The position numbers were made by a program, and so were the translations under genes. Source: Algoriphagus oliviformis (GTDB lineage: Bacteria > Bacteroidota > Bacteroidia > Cytophagales > Cyclobacteriaceae). Taken from it: DNA of 64,000 nt. The stretch spans positions 62,001 to 126,000 of the forward strand of contig NZ_JAFKCT010000003.1 in assembly GCF_017254915.1 (NCBI RefSeq). Reading direction: 5' to 3'. The notes under the pieces were generated by a model. That model saw nothing but the letters and a program-made list of their open reading frames with translations, was not told where the DNA came from and made no database searches. This document shows positions 25,226 through 33,873 of the stretch, in pieces. The stretch's first letter is position 1. The number at the start of each line of letters is the position of its first letter.

Positions 25226-28200
25226 ATGAATTTACCCAAAAACCTACGTAGCCTAGTACTGCTGCTGCTGGTCATCGGACTGGGGTTTTCCGCCTGTAGC
25301 AAAAAGCGGGACGGAGCACCCAAAGTGCTGGTTTTTAGCAAAACAGCAGGATTTTATCATGAATCCATCCCTTCTGGCATTGCCGCCATCCAGAAGCTCG
25401 GAGCCGAAAACGGCTTTGAAGTGGACACCACCAAGAACGCGGAAAACATCAACGAGGAAAATCTCGCCCAATATGCCGCGGTGATCTTCCTGAGCACCAC
25501 CGCCGATGTGCTCAACCAATATCAGGAAGCTGACTTCGAGCGCTACATCCAATCCGGGGGCGGTTTCGTCGGCATCCATGCCGCAGCCGACACGGAATAC
25601 GAGTGGGGCTGGTACGGCAGATTGGTCGGAGGATACTTCATCGACCATCCCGGCATCAACGATCCCCATCCCAACGTGCAGCCGGGCAAGATCACCAAAA
25701 CCGGCGAAAAGCATCCCTCTGTGGACTTCCTGCCCGAGTCTTGGGAGCGTACCGACGAATGGTACAGCTACAAAAACATCAACCCAGACACCAAAAAACT
25801 CCTGATGCTGGACGAGGCCTCCTATCAGGGAGGTTTTGACATGGGCGAGCACCCTATCGCCTGGTATCACGATTTTGACGGGGGCCGTGCCTACTACACT
25901 GGAGGCGGCCACACCAAGGAGTCTTTCGAAGAGGAAAACTACCTCAAGCACCTCCTCGCCGGGATCCAATACGCCATCGGCGACAACATCGCCCTGGACT
26001 ACTCCAAAGCCAAGTCCAAGCGGGTGCCTGAGGAAAACCGGTTTACCAAAACAGCCCTTTCCTACGGGGAATTTACCGAACCCGTGGAGATGGCCGTGCT
26101 GCCGGACCTCGACATCCTCGTAGCCCAGAGAAGAGGCGAAATCCTCCTTTATGACCAGGAAAGCCAATCGATCAAAGAAGTCGCCAAACTGGACGTGTAC
26201 TGGAAATCGGGCGTGCAGGGCGTCAACGCCGAAGAAGGCTTGCTTGGCCTGCAAAAAGACCCGAACTACGCCAGCAACAACTATGTCTACGTGTACTATT
26301 CCCCTACCGGCGAGGAAGAAATCAACCGCCTTTCCCGCTTCGTGTTCAAAGACGGGGTATGGGATATGGCATCGGAGCAGGTGATTTTGGAACTGTACTC
26401 CCAGCGCTACATCTGCTGCCATACCGGTGGCTCGATCGCCTTTGGCCCAGATGGGCTCCTCTACCTCTCCACGGGTGACAACTCCACGCCTTTCAACCAA
26501 AACGACTCCCAATATACCCTCAACGGCTATGCGCCAATCGATGGGAGAGATGGCCGAAAGCAGTGGGATGCCCGCCGCAGCTCCGGCAATGCCAACGACC
26601 TGAGAGGTAAAATCCTCCGCATCAAAATCAACGAGGATGGCTCCTACTCCATCCCTGAAGGCAACCTGTACCCGGAAGGTACCGAGGGCAGCCGTCCCGA
26701 GATCTACGTCCAGGGCCTAAGAAACCCTTATCGAATCTCAGTGGATCAAAAGACCGGATTCCTCTATTGGGGTGAGGTCGGCCCGGATGCCAACAATGAC
26801 TCCCTGGACGTGAAGGGCCCTCGGGGCTACGACGAAGTCAACCAAGCCAGAAAAGCCGGACACTTCGGCTGGCCTTATCTGATCGGCAACAACTACGCTT
26901 ACCGGGAATTCAACTACGAGACGGGCGAAATCGGCGCTCCTTTTGCCGCTGCCGGCCCGGTCAATAACTCGCCTAACAACACGGGCATGCAGCAGCTCCC
27001 TCCGGTGCAGCCTGCCTTCATCTGGTATCCCTACGCCGCCTCTCCGGACTTCCCTTCGGTGGGACAAGGGGGCAGAAACGCCATGGCGGGCCCGGTCTAC
27101 TACTCGGACATGTATCCGGCAGAGACTCGATTCCCGGATTATTTTGACGGCAAACTCTTCATCTACGAATGGATCAGAGGCTGGATCAAAGTGGTGACGA
27201 TGAAAGAAAACGGCGACTTTGACAAGATGGAGCCCTTCATGCCTGGCACCAAGTTCAACGCGATGATCGACATGGAAATGGGGCCTGACGGCAAAATCTA
27301 CATTTTGGAATATGGCAATGGCTGGTTTACCAAAAACCCGGACTCCGGTCTCTTCCGAATCGACTACAACGGCGGCAACCGGGCACCGGTGGTGACCGAC
27401 CTGAAGGCGGACAAAACCTCCGGCTCCAATCCCCTCACCGTCACCTACAAGGCCGCAGCCAGCGACCCGGAGAAAGACGCACTTTCCTACACTTGGGACC
27501 TGGGCAATGGCGAGACCAAATCCACCACCGAGCCTACTTTGACCCATACTTTCAGCACGGTGGGTGATCATGAGGTCAAGTTGACCGCCACCGATCCCTC
27601 CGGCCTCACAGGCACAAGCACTCCAGTCACCGTGTACTCTGGCAATACCACCCCAGAAGTGACCATCTCCATCGATGGCAACCAGTCCTTCTACTTCCCT
27701 GGCAAAAAGGTCAACTACTCCGTAGCGGTATCCGATCCGGACGACCCTTCCGCCTCATCTGACCTGTCCACGCTCTATGTATCGGCAGACTATGTCTCCG
27801 GAGTGGATCTCGCTGAGGCAGACATGGGACACAAGATCATGTCCGAAGCCATGACCGGCAAGTCCCTCGTGCAGTCCCTGACCTGCAAGACCTGCCACAA
27901 GGAAAGCGAAGCTTCGATAGGCCCAGCCTATACCGAAGTCGCCAAAAAATACCGTGAAAGAGACCGCGACTACCTGCTCAACAAAATCAAAAACGGTGGC
28001 GGAGGAGTATGGGGAGAAACGGCCATGCCAGCTAACCCAGACCTAAAATCCGCCGATGCCAATGCACTGGTGACCTATATCCTTTCCCTGAGGGAAGAAG
28101 CCAAGCCTAGCCTTCCGGCCAAGGGTTCGCTGGATGCTACCTTGGGCAAGACCGCTTCCCCGACTGGTGCGCTGATCATCTCTGCAACCTACACCGACAA

Positions 28201-28669
28201 GGGCGGGGAAAACATCAAGCCGCTCACCGGAGCCTCTTCTTTGGTACTGTCACCCAATGCCGTGGACCTGGCTCAAGCGGGAGAGTTTGACGTCTTCACC
28301 AAGATGGTCTTTGACGGCAGGCATCTGCTCATGGTGCCTTCTACCCAAGGCTCCTTCTCCCTGCCGGCGATCGACCTGACTGGCATTGGCGCGGTCACCC
28401 TGATGACCGCATCCCAGGAGCCGCTCAAGGTACCGGTATCCTTCGAGATCCGTCTCGACAGCCCTACCGGCCCTGTGGTGGCCTCCGGCTTCCAGCAGCC
28501 AAGCGAGGGATTCAGCGCGCCGGGCATGCCTATCCTCATGCATCAGGCACAGATCCCGATCACCGGCAACACCGACGGCAAAAAGCACAAGCTCTATTTT
28601 GTCAGCGATGCCAAAGGAGCCGATCTCGGCACCTTCATCGTGATGGGCATCACCTTCGACCCGAAGTAA
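25226..28669 (+). CDS. ThuA / sugar dehydrogenase / PKD / cytochrome c multidomain lipoprotein
   Basis: A 1147-residue lipoprotein (GFSAC, C24). Domains in order: ThuA-like (about 33-250, KVLVFSKTAGFYHESIPSG and a HGAAD-type IHAAADTEYEW), a glucose/sorbosone dehydrogenase beta-propeller (about 280-690, EEGLLGL, GSIAFGPDGLLYLSTGD, LRNPYRISVD), a PKD domain (about 718-805), a c-type cytochrome with CKTCH haem site at 887-891, and a C-terminal CBM6-like beta-sandwich. It should oxidise a sugar outside the inner membrane and pass electrons to its own haem. The start at 25226 begins the lipoprotein signal; the frame is open upstream to 25124. It follows galK after a terminator. Confidence 0.85.
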   Translation: MNLPKNLRSLVLLLLVIGLGFSACSKKRDGAPKVLVFSKTAGFYHESIPSGIAAIQKLGAENGFEVDTTKNAENINEENLAQYAAVIFLSTTADVLNQYQEADFERYIQSGGGFVGIHAAADTEYEWGWYGRLVGGYFIDHPGINDPHPNVQPGKITKTGEKHPSVDFLPESWERTDEWYSYKNINPDTKKLLMLDEASYQGGFDMGEHPIAWYHDFDGGRAYYTGGGHTKESFEEENYLKHLLAGIQYAIGDNIALDYSKAKSKRVPEENRFTKTALSYGEFTEPVEMAVLPDLDILVAQRRGEILLYDQESQSIKEVAKLDVYWKSGVQGVNAEEGLLGLQKDPNYASNNYVYVYYSPTGEEEINRLSRFVFKDGVWDMASEQVILELYSQRYICCHTGGSIAFGPDGLLYLSTGDNSTPFNQNDSQYTLNGYAPIDGRDGRKQWDARRSSGNANDLRGKILRIKINEDGSYSIPEGNLYPEGTEGSRPEIYVQGLRNPYRISVDQKTGFLYWGEVGPDANNDSLDVKGPRGYDEVNQARKAGHFGWPYLIGNNYAYREFNYETGEIGAPFAAAGPVNNSPNNTGMQQLPPVQPAFIWYPYAASPDFPSVGQGGRNAMAGPVYYSDMYPAETRFPDYFDGKLFIYEWIRGWIKVVTMKENGDFDKMEPFMPGTKFNAMIDMEMGPDGKIYILEYGNGWFTKNPDSGLFRIDYNGGNRAPVVTDLKADKTSGSNPLTVTYKAAASDPEKDALSYTWDLGNGETKSTTEPTLTHTFSTVGDHEVKLTATDPSGLTGTSTPVTVYSGNTTPEVTISIDGNQSFYFPGKKVNYSVAVSDPDDPSASSDLSTLYVSADYVSGVDLAEADMGHKIMSEAMTGKSLVQSLTCKTCHKESEASIGPAYTEVAKKYRERDRDYLLNKIKNGGGGVWGETAMPANPDLKSADANALVTYILSLREEAKPSLPAKGSLDATLGKTASPTGALIISATYTDKGGENIKPLTGASSLVLSPNAVDLAQAGEFDVFTKMVFDGRHLLMVPSTQGSFSLPAIDLTGIGAVTLMTASQEPLKVPVSFEIRLDSPTGPVVASGFQQPSEGFSAPGMPILMHQAQIPITGNTDGKKHKLYFVSDAKGADLGTFIVMGITFDPK

Positions 28670-28689
28670 AACCGAGTCAAATTTTCCCA

Positions 28690-28728
28690 AACGGCCATCC
28701 TGAAAAAACGGGATGGCCGTTTTGTTTT
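28690..28728 (+). terminator. intrinsic terminator
   Basis: ACGGCCATCC (28691-28700) pairs perfectly with GGATGGCCGT (28711-28720), followed by TTTGTTTT. It ends the multidomain lipoprotein gene. Confidence 0.9.
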
Positions 28729-28766
28729 GCTTCCTATTATCTTCGTCTTCGACAATTACACACCGA

Positions 28767-29903
28767 ATGAAGGCAGATTCTGAATTTTTGATCCTCGGCG
28801 GGGGAATCGCCGGACTGGCCACCGCTATCGCTTTGCGGAAAATCGGGAAGGATGTCCTCGTGGCGGAAGCTGCCGATGCCATCCGGCCCGTGGGCGCAGG
28901 GATTGCCCTGGCCGCCAATGCCATGAAGGCCCTCTCCAAAATTGGCGTAGCCGATGCCGTCACTCCAAAGGGAAATCGGCTCAGGGACTTCAGCATCTAC
29001 GACCAAAGCGGCAAGCTGATCAGCAAGACCCACGCACACAATCCCGAGTACGGCAACTTCACCATACATCGGGCTGACCTCCACTCGGCATTGCTTTCCT
29101 TTCTGGACGAAAAGCGGGTGCTGTGCGGCAAAAGATCCGTTCGCTTTGACAAAAAAGCCGAGGAATACACCGTTTTTTTCGAAGATGGCAGCAGCCTCTC
29201 CGCCAAGCATCTGATCGTGGCAGAGGGAATCCACTCGCCCATCCGTCGGCAGTTGCTCCCCAACTCGCTTCCACGCTTTGCCGGATACACTTGCTGGCGA
29301 GGAATCGCGGACAACACCCAGCTCAGGATACAGGAAACCTCCGAGTCCTGGGGGAGAAAAGGGCGATTTGGCATAGTCCCCCTACAGCAAAACCAAGTGT
29401 ATTGGTTTGCCTGTGTCAACGCTCCGCATGCGGACTCGGAAATGAAGGATTTCAAAAAGGAAGAGCTGATGCAGATTTTTGGGGACTTTCATCAGCCCAT
29501 CCCAGAGCTATTGCAGGCCACTACCTCTCCCATCGTCTGGAACGACATTGCCGATCTGGCACCCCTGTCCCGCTTTGCCTTTGGCGACATCCTATTGGTA
29601 GGCGATGCCGCCCACGCGACTACTCCCAATATGGGCCAAGGTGCCTGCATGGCGCTGGAAGACGCCGCGATCTTGATGGCCTGCCTGGACAAAAACGCCG
29701 ATATACCGGAAGCCTTCCTGGCTTTTGAAAAAAGACGGCTTCCCCGCACCCGCCAGATTGTGATCCAGTCCCGCACCCTCGGCAAAATCGCCCAACTGGA
29801 AAATCCAATTGGTGTTTGGCTGAGAAATCTGGCTTTTCGCACTATGCCCGCCTCAGTCAACGAAAGCCAGCTGCAGAAGCTTTACCACGTCGACCTGGAC
29901 TAA
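28767..29903 (+). CDS. FAD-dependent aromatic-type monooxygenase
   Basis: A 378-residue flavoprotein. It has the dinucleotide-binding GGGIAGLATAIAL at residues 9-21, the RADLHSALLS region typical of group A flavin monooxygenases, and GDAAHATTPNMGQGACMALED, the second FAD site. Members hydroxylate aromatic or polyketide substrates with NAD(P)H and O2, so the organism is presumably aerobic. Substrate unknown. Terminators flank it on both sides, so it is a single-gene unit. Start at 28767 is the only one that gives a clean N-terminal beta strand. Confidence 0.85.
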   Translation: MKADSEFLILGGGIAGLATAIALRKIGKDVLVAEAADAIRPVGAGIALAANAMKALSKIGVADAVTPKGNRLRDFSIYDQSGKLISKTHAHNPEYGNFTIHRADLHSALLSFLDEKRVLCGKRSVRFDKKAEEYTVFFEDGSSLSAKHLIVAEGIHSPIRRQLLPNSLPRFAGYTCWRGIADNTQLRIQETSESWGRKGRFGIVPLQQNQVYWFACVNAPHADSEMKDFKKEELMQIFGDFHQPIPELLQATTSPIVWNDIADLAPLSRFAFGDILLVGDAAHATTPNMGQGACMALEDAAILMACLDKNADIPEAFLAFEKRRLPRTRQIVIQSRTLGKIAQLENPIGVWLRNLAFRTMPASVNESQLQKLYHVDLD

Positions 29904-29905
29904 AA

Positions 29906-29935
29906 AAGGCGGACATTGCTGTCCGCCTTGATTTT
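29906..29935 (+). terminator. intrinsic terminator
   Basis: AAGGCGGAC (29906-29914) pairs with GTCCGCCTT (29921-29929), followed by GATTTTT. It lies 3 bp after the monooxygenase stop codon. Confidence 0.85.
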
Positions 29936-29961
29936 TGGATTGGCCAAACAGAAACGCCTTG

Positions 29962-30711
29962 CTACTTCATCGGTGAAAAAGGCAGGGCCTTGAAAAATAC
30001 CGCGTCCACTTTCTCCACGATCTTGCCGGACTCCTCAGAGGCGTCGCGTGCTTTGATCCAGTCAGGATCGGCTCGGAATCGGTCAAAAGCCGCGTTGAAA
30101 GACTCCTCGGAGTCATGCCCCAGGAGATACACCAGCTTGGATTGGCCCCCGTCCTTCTCGGCAGTCAGCCAATAGGGATAGCTTTTCAGCCCCTGCTTGG
30201 CAAAGAGGTCGCGCGTATAGTCACGAAATCTGGCCTGGATATTTTCGATTTTTCCCGGAAAGCAATGGTAGGTCCGCATTTGGAAAATCCCGCTTCCCGT
30301 CGCTATTTCCCGGTCGTTGAGCTCAGGTGCCAAGGTCATAAAGGTTGACTCTACCTTGGCCACCAAAGGGCCGTTTACGTGGGACTCCTCATAAACTTTC
30401 TTCCACTCGGGGTCATCGGAAAAGGACTTCCACATCCTGTCCCTCGCCTCCGCATCCGGGTACCCCAAAATATAGGTCATGGAATTGTCCGTATTGTCCA
30501 CCGGCAGCAGGTAGATGATGTTTTCCATCCCCGCCTTTTCAAACAAAGACATGGTATGGTTTTCAAAACGCTTGAGCAGATCGGGCAGCTTGCCGGGATG
30601 CGCGTAGTACTTCCGGATCTCAAAGTACTTGGACTGGGATGTCTTGGACAGCTGGGCAAAGGCCCCTAGGCCTATGGTCATGGCAAGGAAAAAGAGAACG
30701 GCTTTTTTCAT
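29962..30711 (-). CDS. exported NIPSNAP-family protein
   Basis: A 249-residue protein with a signal peptide (KKAVLFFLAMTIGLGAFA). Two ferredoxin-like NIPSNAP repeats follow: FEIRKYYAHPGKLPDLLKRF (first half) and FQMRTYHCFPGKIENIQARF (second half), each followed by a WxSFxxDPEW or FDRFRADPDW segment. The repeats suggest a dimeric alpha+beta barrel. Biochemical role of bacterial NIPSNAP proteins is not established. The start at 30711 places the signal peptide first. The TMEM220 gene lies 30 bp upstream on the same strand, so the two may be co-transcribed. Confidence 0.85.
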   Translation of the reverse strand: MKKAVLFFLAMTIGLGAFAQLSKTSQSKYFEIRKYYAHPGKLPDLLKRFENHTMSLFEKAGMENIIYLLPVDNTDNSMTYILGYPDAEARDRMWKSFSDDPEWKKVYEESHVNGPLVAKVESTFMTLAPELNDREIATGSGIFQMRTYHCFPGKIENIQARFRDYTRDLFAKQGLKSYPYWLTAEKDGGQSKLVYLLGHDSEESFNAAFDRFRADPDWIKARDASEESGKIVEKVDAVFFKALPFSPMK

Positions 30712-30741
30712 CAGGTCAATGGGTTTGTTATGGGTCAAGTT

Positions 30742-31104
30742 TTATTTTTTCCAGGCCTTGTAGAGGGCTGGACTCAGGGCCAATGCGATGATCAAAAGGC
30801 CGAAGGTTTCGCGGTTTTCCTCCATTTCGGGAGTTTTCATGGTCAGATCTTTCTGGGCCCACTCCTGGGAGATCCAGTCTCCTACCCCTCCAGGAAAGAA
30901 GTAAATGGCACCCAGCAGGCAAAGAACAAGAACCAGCGTGAGCGGGATCTTCGGGAAAATCCCCCTAAATCCAAACAGGCAAAAAACCATGGCCACACCG
31001 TAGATGCTGACCCAGACCTCCGGGTCGGGATCGTTAAACTGCCAGTAGGCGAAAAGAGCGAAGAGGAAGAACCAGATCCCGAAGTAGTACTTGTTGAAAT
31101 TCAT
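30742..31104 (-). CDS. TMEM220-family membrane protein
   Basis: A 120-residue protein with four predicted transmembrane helices. The first loop carries the hallmark QFNDPDPEVW, typical of the TMEM220 family found in bacteria and vertebrates. Function is unknown in any organism. It is 30 bp upstream of the NIPSNAP gene on the same strand. Confidence 0.85.
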   Translation of the reverse strand: MNFNKYYFGIWFFLFALFAYWQFNDPDPEVWVSIYGVAMVFCLFGFRGIFPKIPLTLVLVLCLLGAIYFFPGGVGDWISQEWAQKDLTMKTPEMEENRETFGLLIIALALSPALYKAWKK

Positions 31105-31239
31105 GTGTTTTTTTGGGTTGACGGCTTTAAAACTAAGAAAATTCGGCCTGAATCCTCCTGCCGTCGATCAAAAGCTTTCATCGGGTAAAAACGGTCGGAA
31201 AAAGCCGGGATTTGGGCTAGATTCGCAAAATTTTTGACC

Positions 31240-31839
31240 ATGATCCTATTCAGACCCGCCGAAACCGAAGCCGAACTGCTCGGCATCCTGCGCCTCCAAA
31301 AAGAAAACCTGCCCCAAAGCATCTCCGAATCGGAAAAGGCCGAGCAGGGCTTTGTGACGGTCAACCACAGCCTAGGACAGCTGGCGGAAATGAACGCAAT
31401 TGCCCCGCATCTCATCGCCAAGGACGGGGAGGCGGTGGTGGGCTACATCTTGGCGATGACCAAAGCCTCCAAGGACCTGGTGCCGGTGCTTGTGCCGATG
31501 TTTGGCCAGTTTGAAAGCCTATCCTATGCCGGGCAGCCGGTGTCCACGTCCCAGTACCTGGTCATCGGCCAGATCTGTGTAGGAAAAAACTACCGGGGTC
31601 AGGGGATTTTTGACAGGATGTACGAGGCCTATAGCGCCTACTTTTCGGACAGGTTTGATTTTGCCATCACCGAGATCGCCGTCTCCAACATCCGCTCGAT
31701 CAAGGCCCACCAGCGGGTGGGATTTGAGGTCATCCATGAGTTCAGCGACAGCACGGAAGACTGGGCGATCGTGGCCCTCAACTGGAAAAATCAAAAAAGC
31801 AGGTCAGACAAGGACAGTTTGGACTCGAAGAAGAAATAA
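31240..31839 (+). CDS. GNAT-family N-acetyltransferase
   Basis: A 199-residue protein. The acetyl-CoA loop is GQICVGKNYRGQGIFDRMY (consensus Q/RxxGxG/A), preceded by a strand carrying APHLIAKDGEAVVGYIL and followed by FAITEIAVSNIRSIKAHQRVGFEVI, a standard GNAT end. GNAT enzymes acetylate small amines or protein N-termini. Target unknown. A TTG at 31234 could also start translation, but ATG at 31240 is more likely. A terminator follows. Confidence 0.85.
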   Translation: MILFRPAETEAELLGILRLQKENLPQSISESEKAEQGFVTVNHSLGQLAEMNAIAPHLIAKDGEAVVGYILAMTKASKDLVPVLVPMFGQFESLSYAGQPVSTSQYLVIGQICVGKNYRGQGIFDRMYEAYSAYFSDRFDFAITEIAVSNIRSIKAHQRVGFEVIHEFSDSTEDWAIVALNWKNQKSRSDKDSLDSKKK

Positions 31840-31884
31840 TTTCATTCTACTTATAGGGTAATAAGTAAATTGATTGGGTAAGGG

Positions 31885-31911
31885 AACGGGAGCCGATGGC
31901 TCCCGTTTTTT
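31885..31911. terminator. terminator between convergent genes
   Basis: ACGGGAGCC (31886-31894) and GGCTCCCGT (31898-31906) enclose a GAT loop, followed by a T tract in the plus direction. It serves the GNAT gene and overlaps the stop codon of the convergent sulfatase. Confidence 0.85.
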
Positions 31912-33364
31912 ATTGGTCAAAAAGGCTGAAAACCGGATTGGGAAAGTGGGACTGCTCCAGCAAAGCCGCAAGCTCCTTGGTTTTTTCCGGGTTCTGCGCG
32001 GCTAGATCCTGCTGCTCCCCTGGATCGCTGGCCAGGTCAAACAGCTCCAGCGTCGTTTTAGTGGAATCTTTCACTTGGTATTTGACCAGCTTCCAATTGC
32101 CCTGAAGCACGGCTTGCCGGCCTCCTAGCTCATGGAACTCCCAATAAAGGTACTCGTGCCGGGTTTGGGACTGCTCGCCAAGCAAGCTGGGAAGAAGGGA
32201 TACTCCGTCTATTCCGGCTACCTTCTCCTCTCCCAGGATCTCGCCGAAGGTCGGCAGCCAATCCCAAAATGCGGAGACGTGGTCAGAGCTGCTTCCAGCC
32301 TTTACTTTCGAAGGCCACTTCACGATCATCGGCACGTGGATACCGCCCTCGTAGAGATCTCGTTTGTAGCCTCTAAAGGGGCCGTTGGAGTCAAAAAAGT
32401 CAGGATCCGCCCCTCCCTCGCGATGGGCGCCATTGTCTGAGGTGAATACGATCAGGGTATTTTCCGCCAGGCCCAACGCTTCCAATTTGGCGACAACCTC
32501 TCCCACAAATCGGTCGGTGCGTTCCACCATCGCCGCAAATGCCGCGTGGGGATGGGCCTCCGACTGGTAAGCAGATATCCTCATGTCGGGGCCATAATCG
32601 CCTCCTTGAGGTGCCACATGCGGTTTTTCCTCGCCAAACTTCTCCTTGTATTTTACAAAAAGCTCATCATCCGGTGCAGCCAGCTCGGCGTGCGGCATCA
32701 CGATGGGCATGAAGAGGAAAAAAGGATTTGCCTTATTCTCCTCGATAAACTCCAGCGTTTTGGCCTGGATCAGGTCTGGGGCGTAGGTGGTTTTCTGTGT
32801 CCAGTCATTCCCTGGCAGGTCTACCTTCTGCCCGTTTTCCCAGAGGTAGGCGGGATAATAGCGGTGTGCATAGCGCTGGCAGAGATAGCCGTAGAAATCG
32901 TCAAAGCCTTGGTTCACGGGTTCTCCAGTGGTCTGGTTCATGCCAAGGCCCCACTTGCCAAACGCCCCGGTGGCATAGCCTGCCTGTTGGAAGATTTTGC
33001 TGAGGGTCTGCAGCGAATCCGTCAAGGGAAGCTGTCCCTCGGGCTGCACCTCCGAATTGCCGCGGATGGGCGTGTGGCCGGTATGCAAACCGGTCAAAAG
33101 CGTAGATCGCGAAGGCGCGCAAACCGGCGAACCAGAATAGTGTCGGGTGAAAAACATCCCCTCTTTGGCGAGCCGATCGATGTTGGGCGTCTCGATATAC
33201 TGCTGTCCGAGAAAGCCCAGATCCCCATAGCCCAGATCATCGGCAAGGATAAAGATCACGTTGGGACGGTTTTGGGCGACTTGATCGTCGGAGTCTTTGG
33301 TAGTGCAGGAGAAAAAACAGGCGGCGGCAAAAAGCAGGATGCCGGGGAGGGAAAGAGTTTTCAT
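31910..33364 (-). CDS. arylsulfatase-type lipoprotein (family S1)
   Basis: A 484-residue lipoprotein (CFFSC, C20). It has NVIFILADDLGYGDLG (metal-binding D42, D43) and the sulfatase signature CAPSR at 82-86, where C82 would be converted to formylglycine. FGKWGLG and SDNGAHREGG complete the active site. S1 sulfatases remove sulfate esters from glycans or small molecules. No maturase is in the window, so formylglycine must be formed by an enzyme encoded elsewhere. It is a single gene, not in a polysaccharide locus here. Confidence 0.92.
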   Translation of the reverse strand: MKTLSLPGILLFAAACFFSCTTKDSDDQVAQNRPNVIFILADDLGYGDLGFLGQQYIETPNIDRLAKEGMFFTRHYSGSPVCAPSRSTLLTGLHTGHTPIRGNSEVQPEGQLPLTDSLQTLSKIFQQAGYATGAFGKWGLGMNQTTGEPVNQGFDDFYGYLCQRYAHRYYPAYLWENGQKVDLPGNDWTQKTTYAPDLIQAKTLEFIEENKANPFFLFMPIVMPHAELAAPDDELFVKYKEKFGEEKPHVAPQGGDYGPDMRISAYQSEAHPHAAFAAMVERTDRFVGEVVAKLEALGLAENTLIVFTSDNGAHREGGADPDFFDSNGPFRGYKRDLYEGGIHVPMIVKWPSKVKAGSSSDHVSAFWDWLPTFGEILGEEKVAGIDGVSLLPSLLGEQSQTRHEYLYWEFHELGGRQAVLQGNWKLVKYQVKDSTKTTLELFDLASDPGEQQDLAAQNPEKTKELAALLEQSHFPNPVFSLFDQ

Positions 33365-33873
33365 TTCCGAAAATACGCCTAAAAACAGAAACGGGAAGAA
33401 TTTCTTGCGAAACCTTCCCGTTTAATGAACTGGAAACCATAGCCTCCAACTCAATCCAAGCTACAGTTTATACGACTATCCCCCAGTTGCCCGAGTTGGT
33501 AGCGAATCGTCATCAGCCTCCTACTTACATTGCGTTCGGATGTCCCTTTTGGGGCCAATCTGTTTCTGTACTTCTGCGGTTGCCCGTCTCAGACAGCTAC
33601 CCGTTGGTAAGTGCCCCTTTGTACCCGATTTCAGACTTTCAAACTATCGCCCGACATCTTACTGCCGGCCTTTTATCTCTTACTTGGTAATATTAAAGTT
33701 GGCTGATTATCAGGACGATTCCAAAAAATACCCCAATTACTTCTCCACTATTTTTCCACTGTATAAACTGGATATTTCCACACATTATTAACACTTTGCT
33801 GAACCACTCAGACAATCAATATCGCCTGAGAGGACTTTTTCGCTATTTTGTATCCCACAACCCCAAAACAACC
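33365..33873. other. divergent intergenic region
   Basis: No gene is supported. It separates the minus-strand sulfatase from the plus-strand oxidoreductase. The part near 33485-33520 (GAGTTGGTAGCGAATCG) is loosely related to the repeat family at 1497-1524. The last 150 bp are AT-rich and include CTATTTTGTATC at 33843-33854, close to a Bacteroidota -7 box. Confidence 0.45.

Noticed and set aside
25256..26512. 419-residue minus-strand open frame over the ThuA region
   Set aside because: It is a shadow of the multidomain lipoprotein gene; no domain or start context supports it.
33540..33791. plus-strand 83-residue open frame in the gap before the Gfo/Idh gene
   Set aside because: The residue pattern is random-like, the start is ordinary DNA in a repeat-containing gap, and there is no context.
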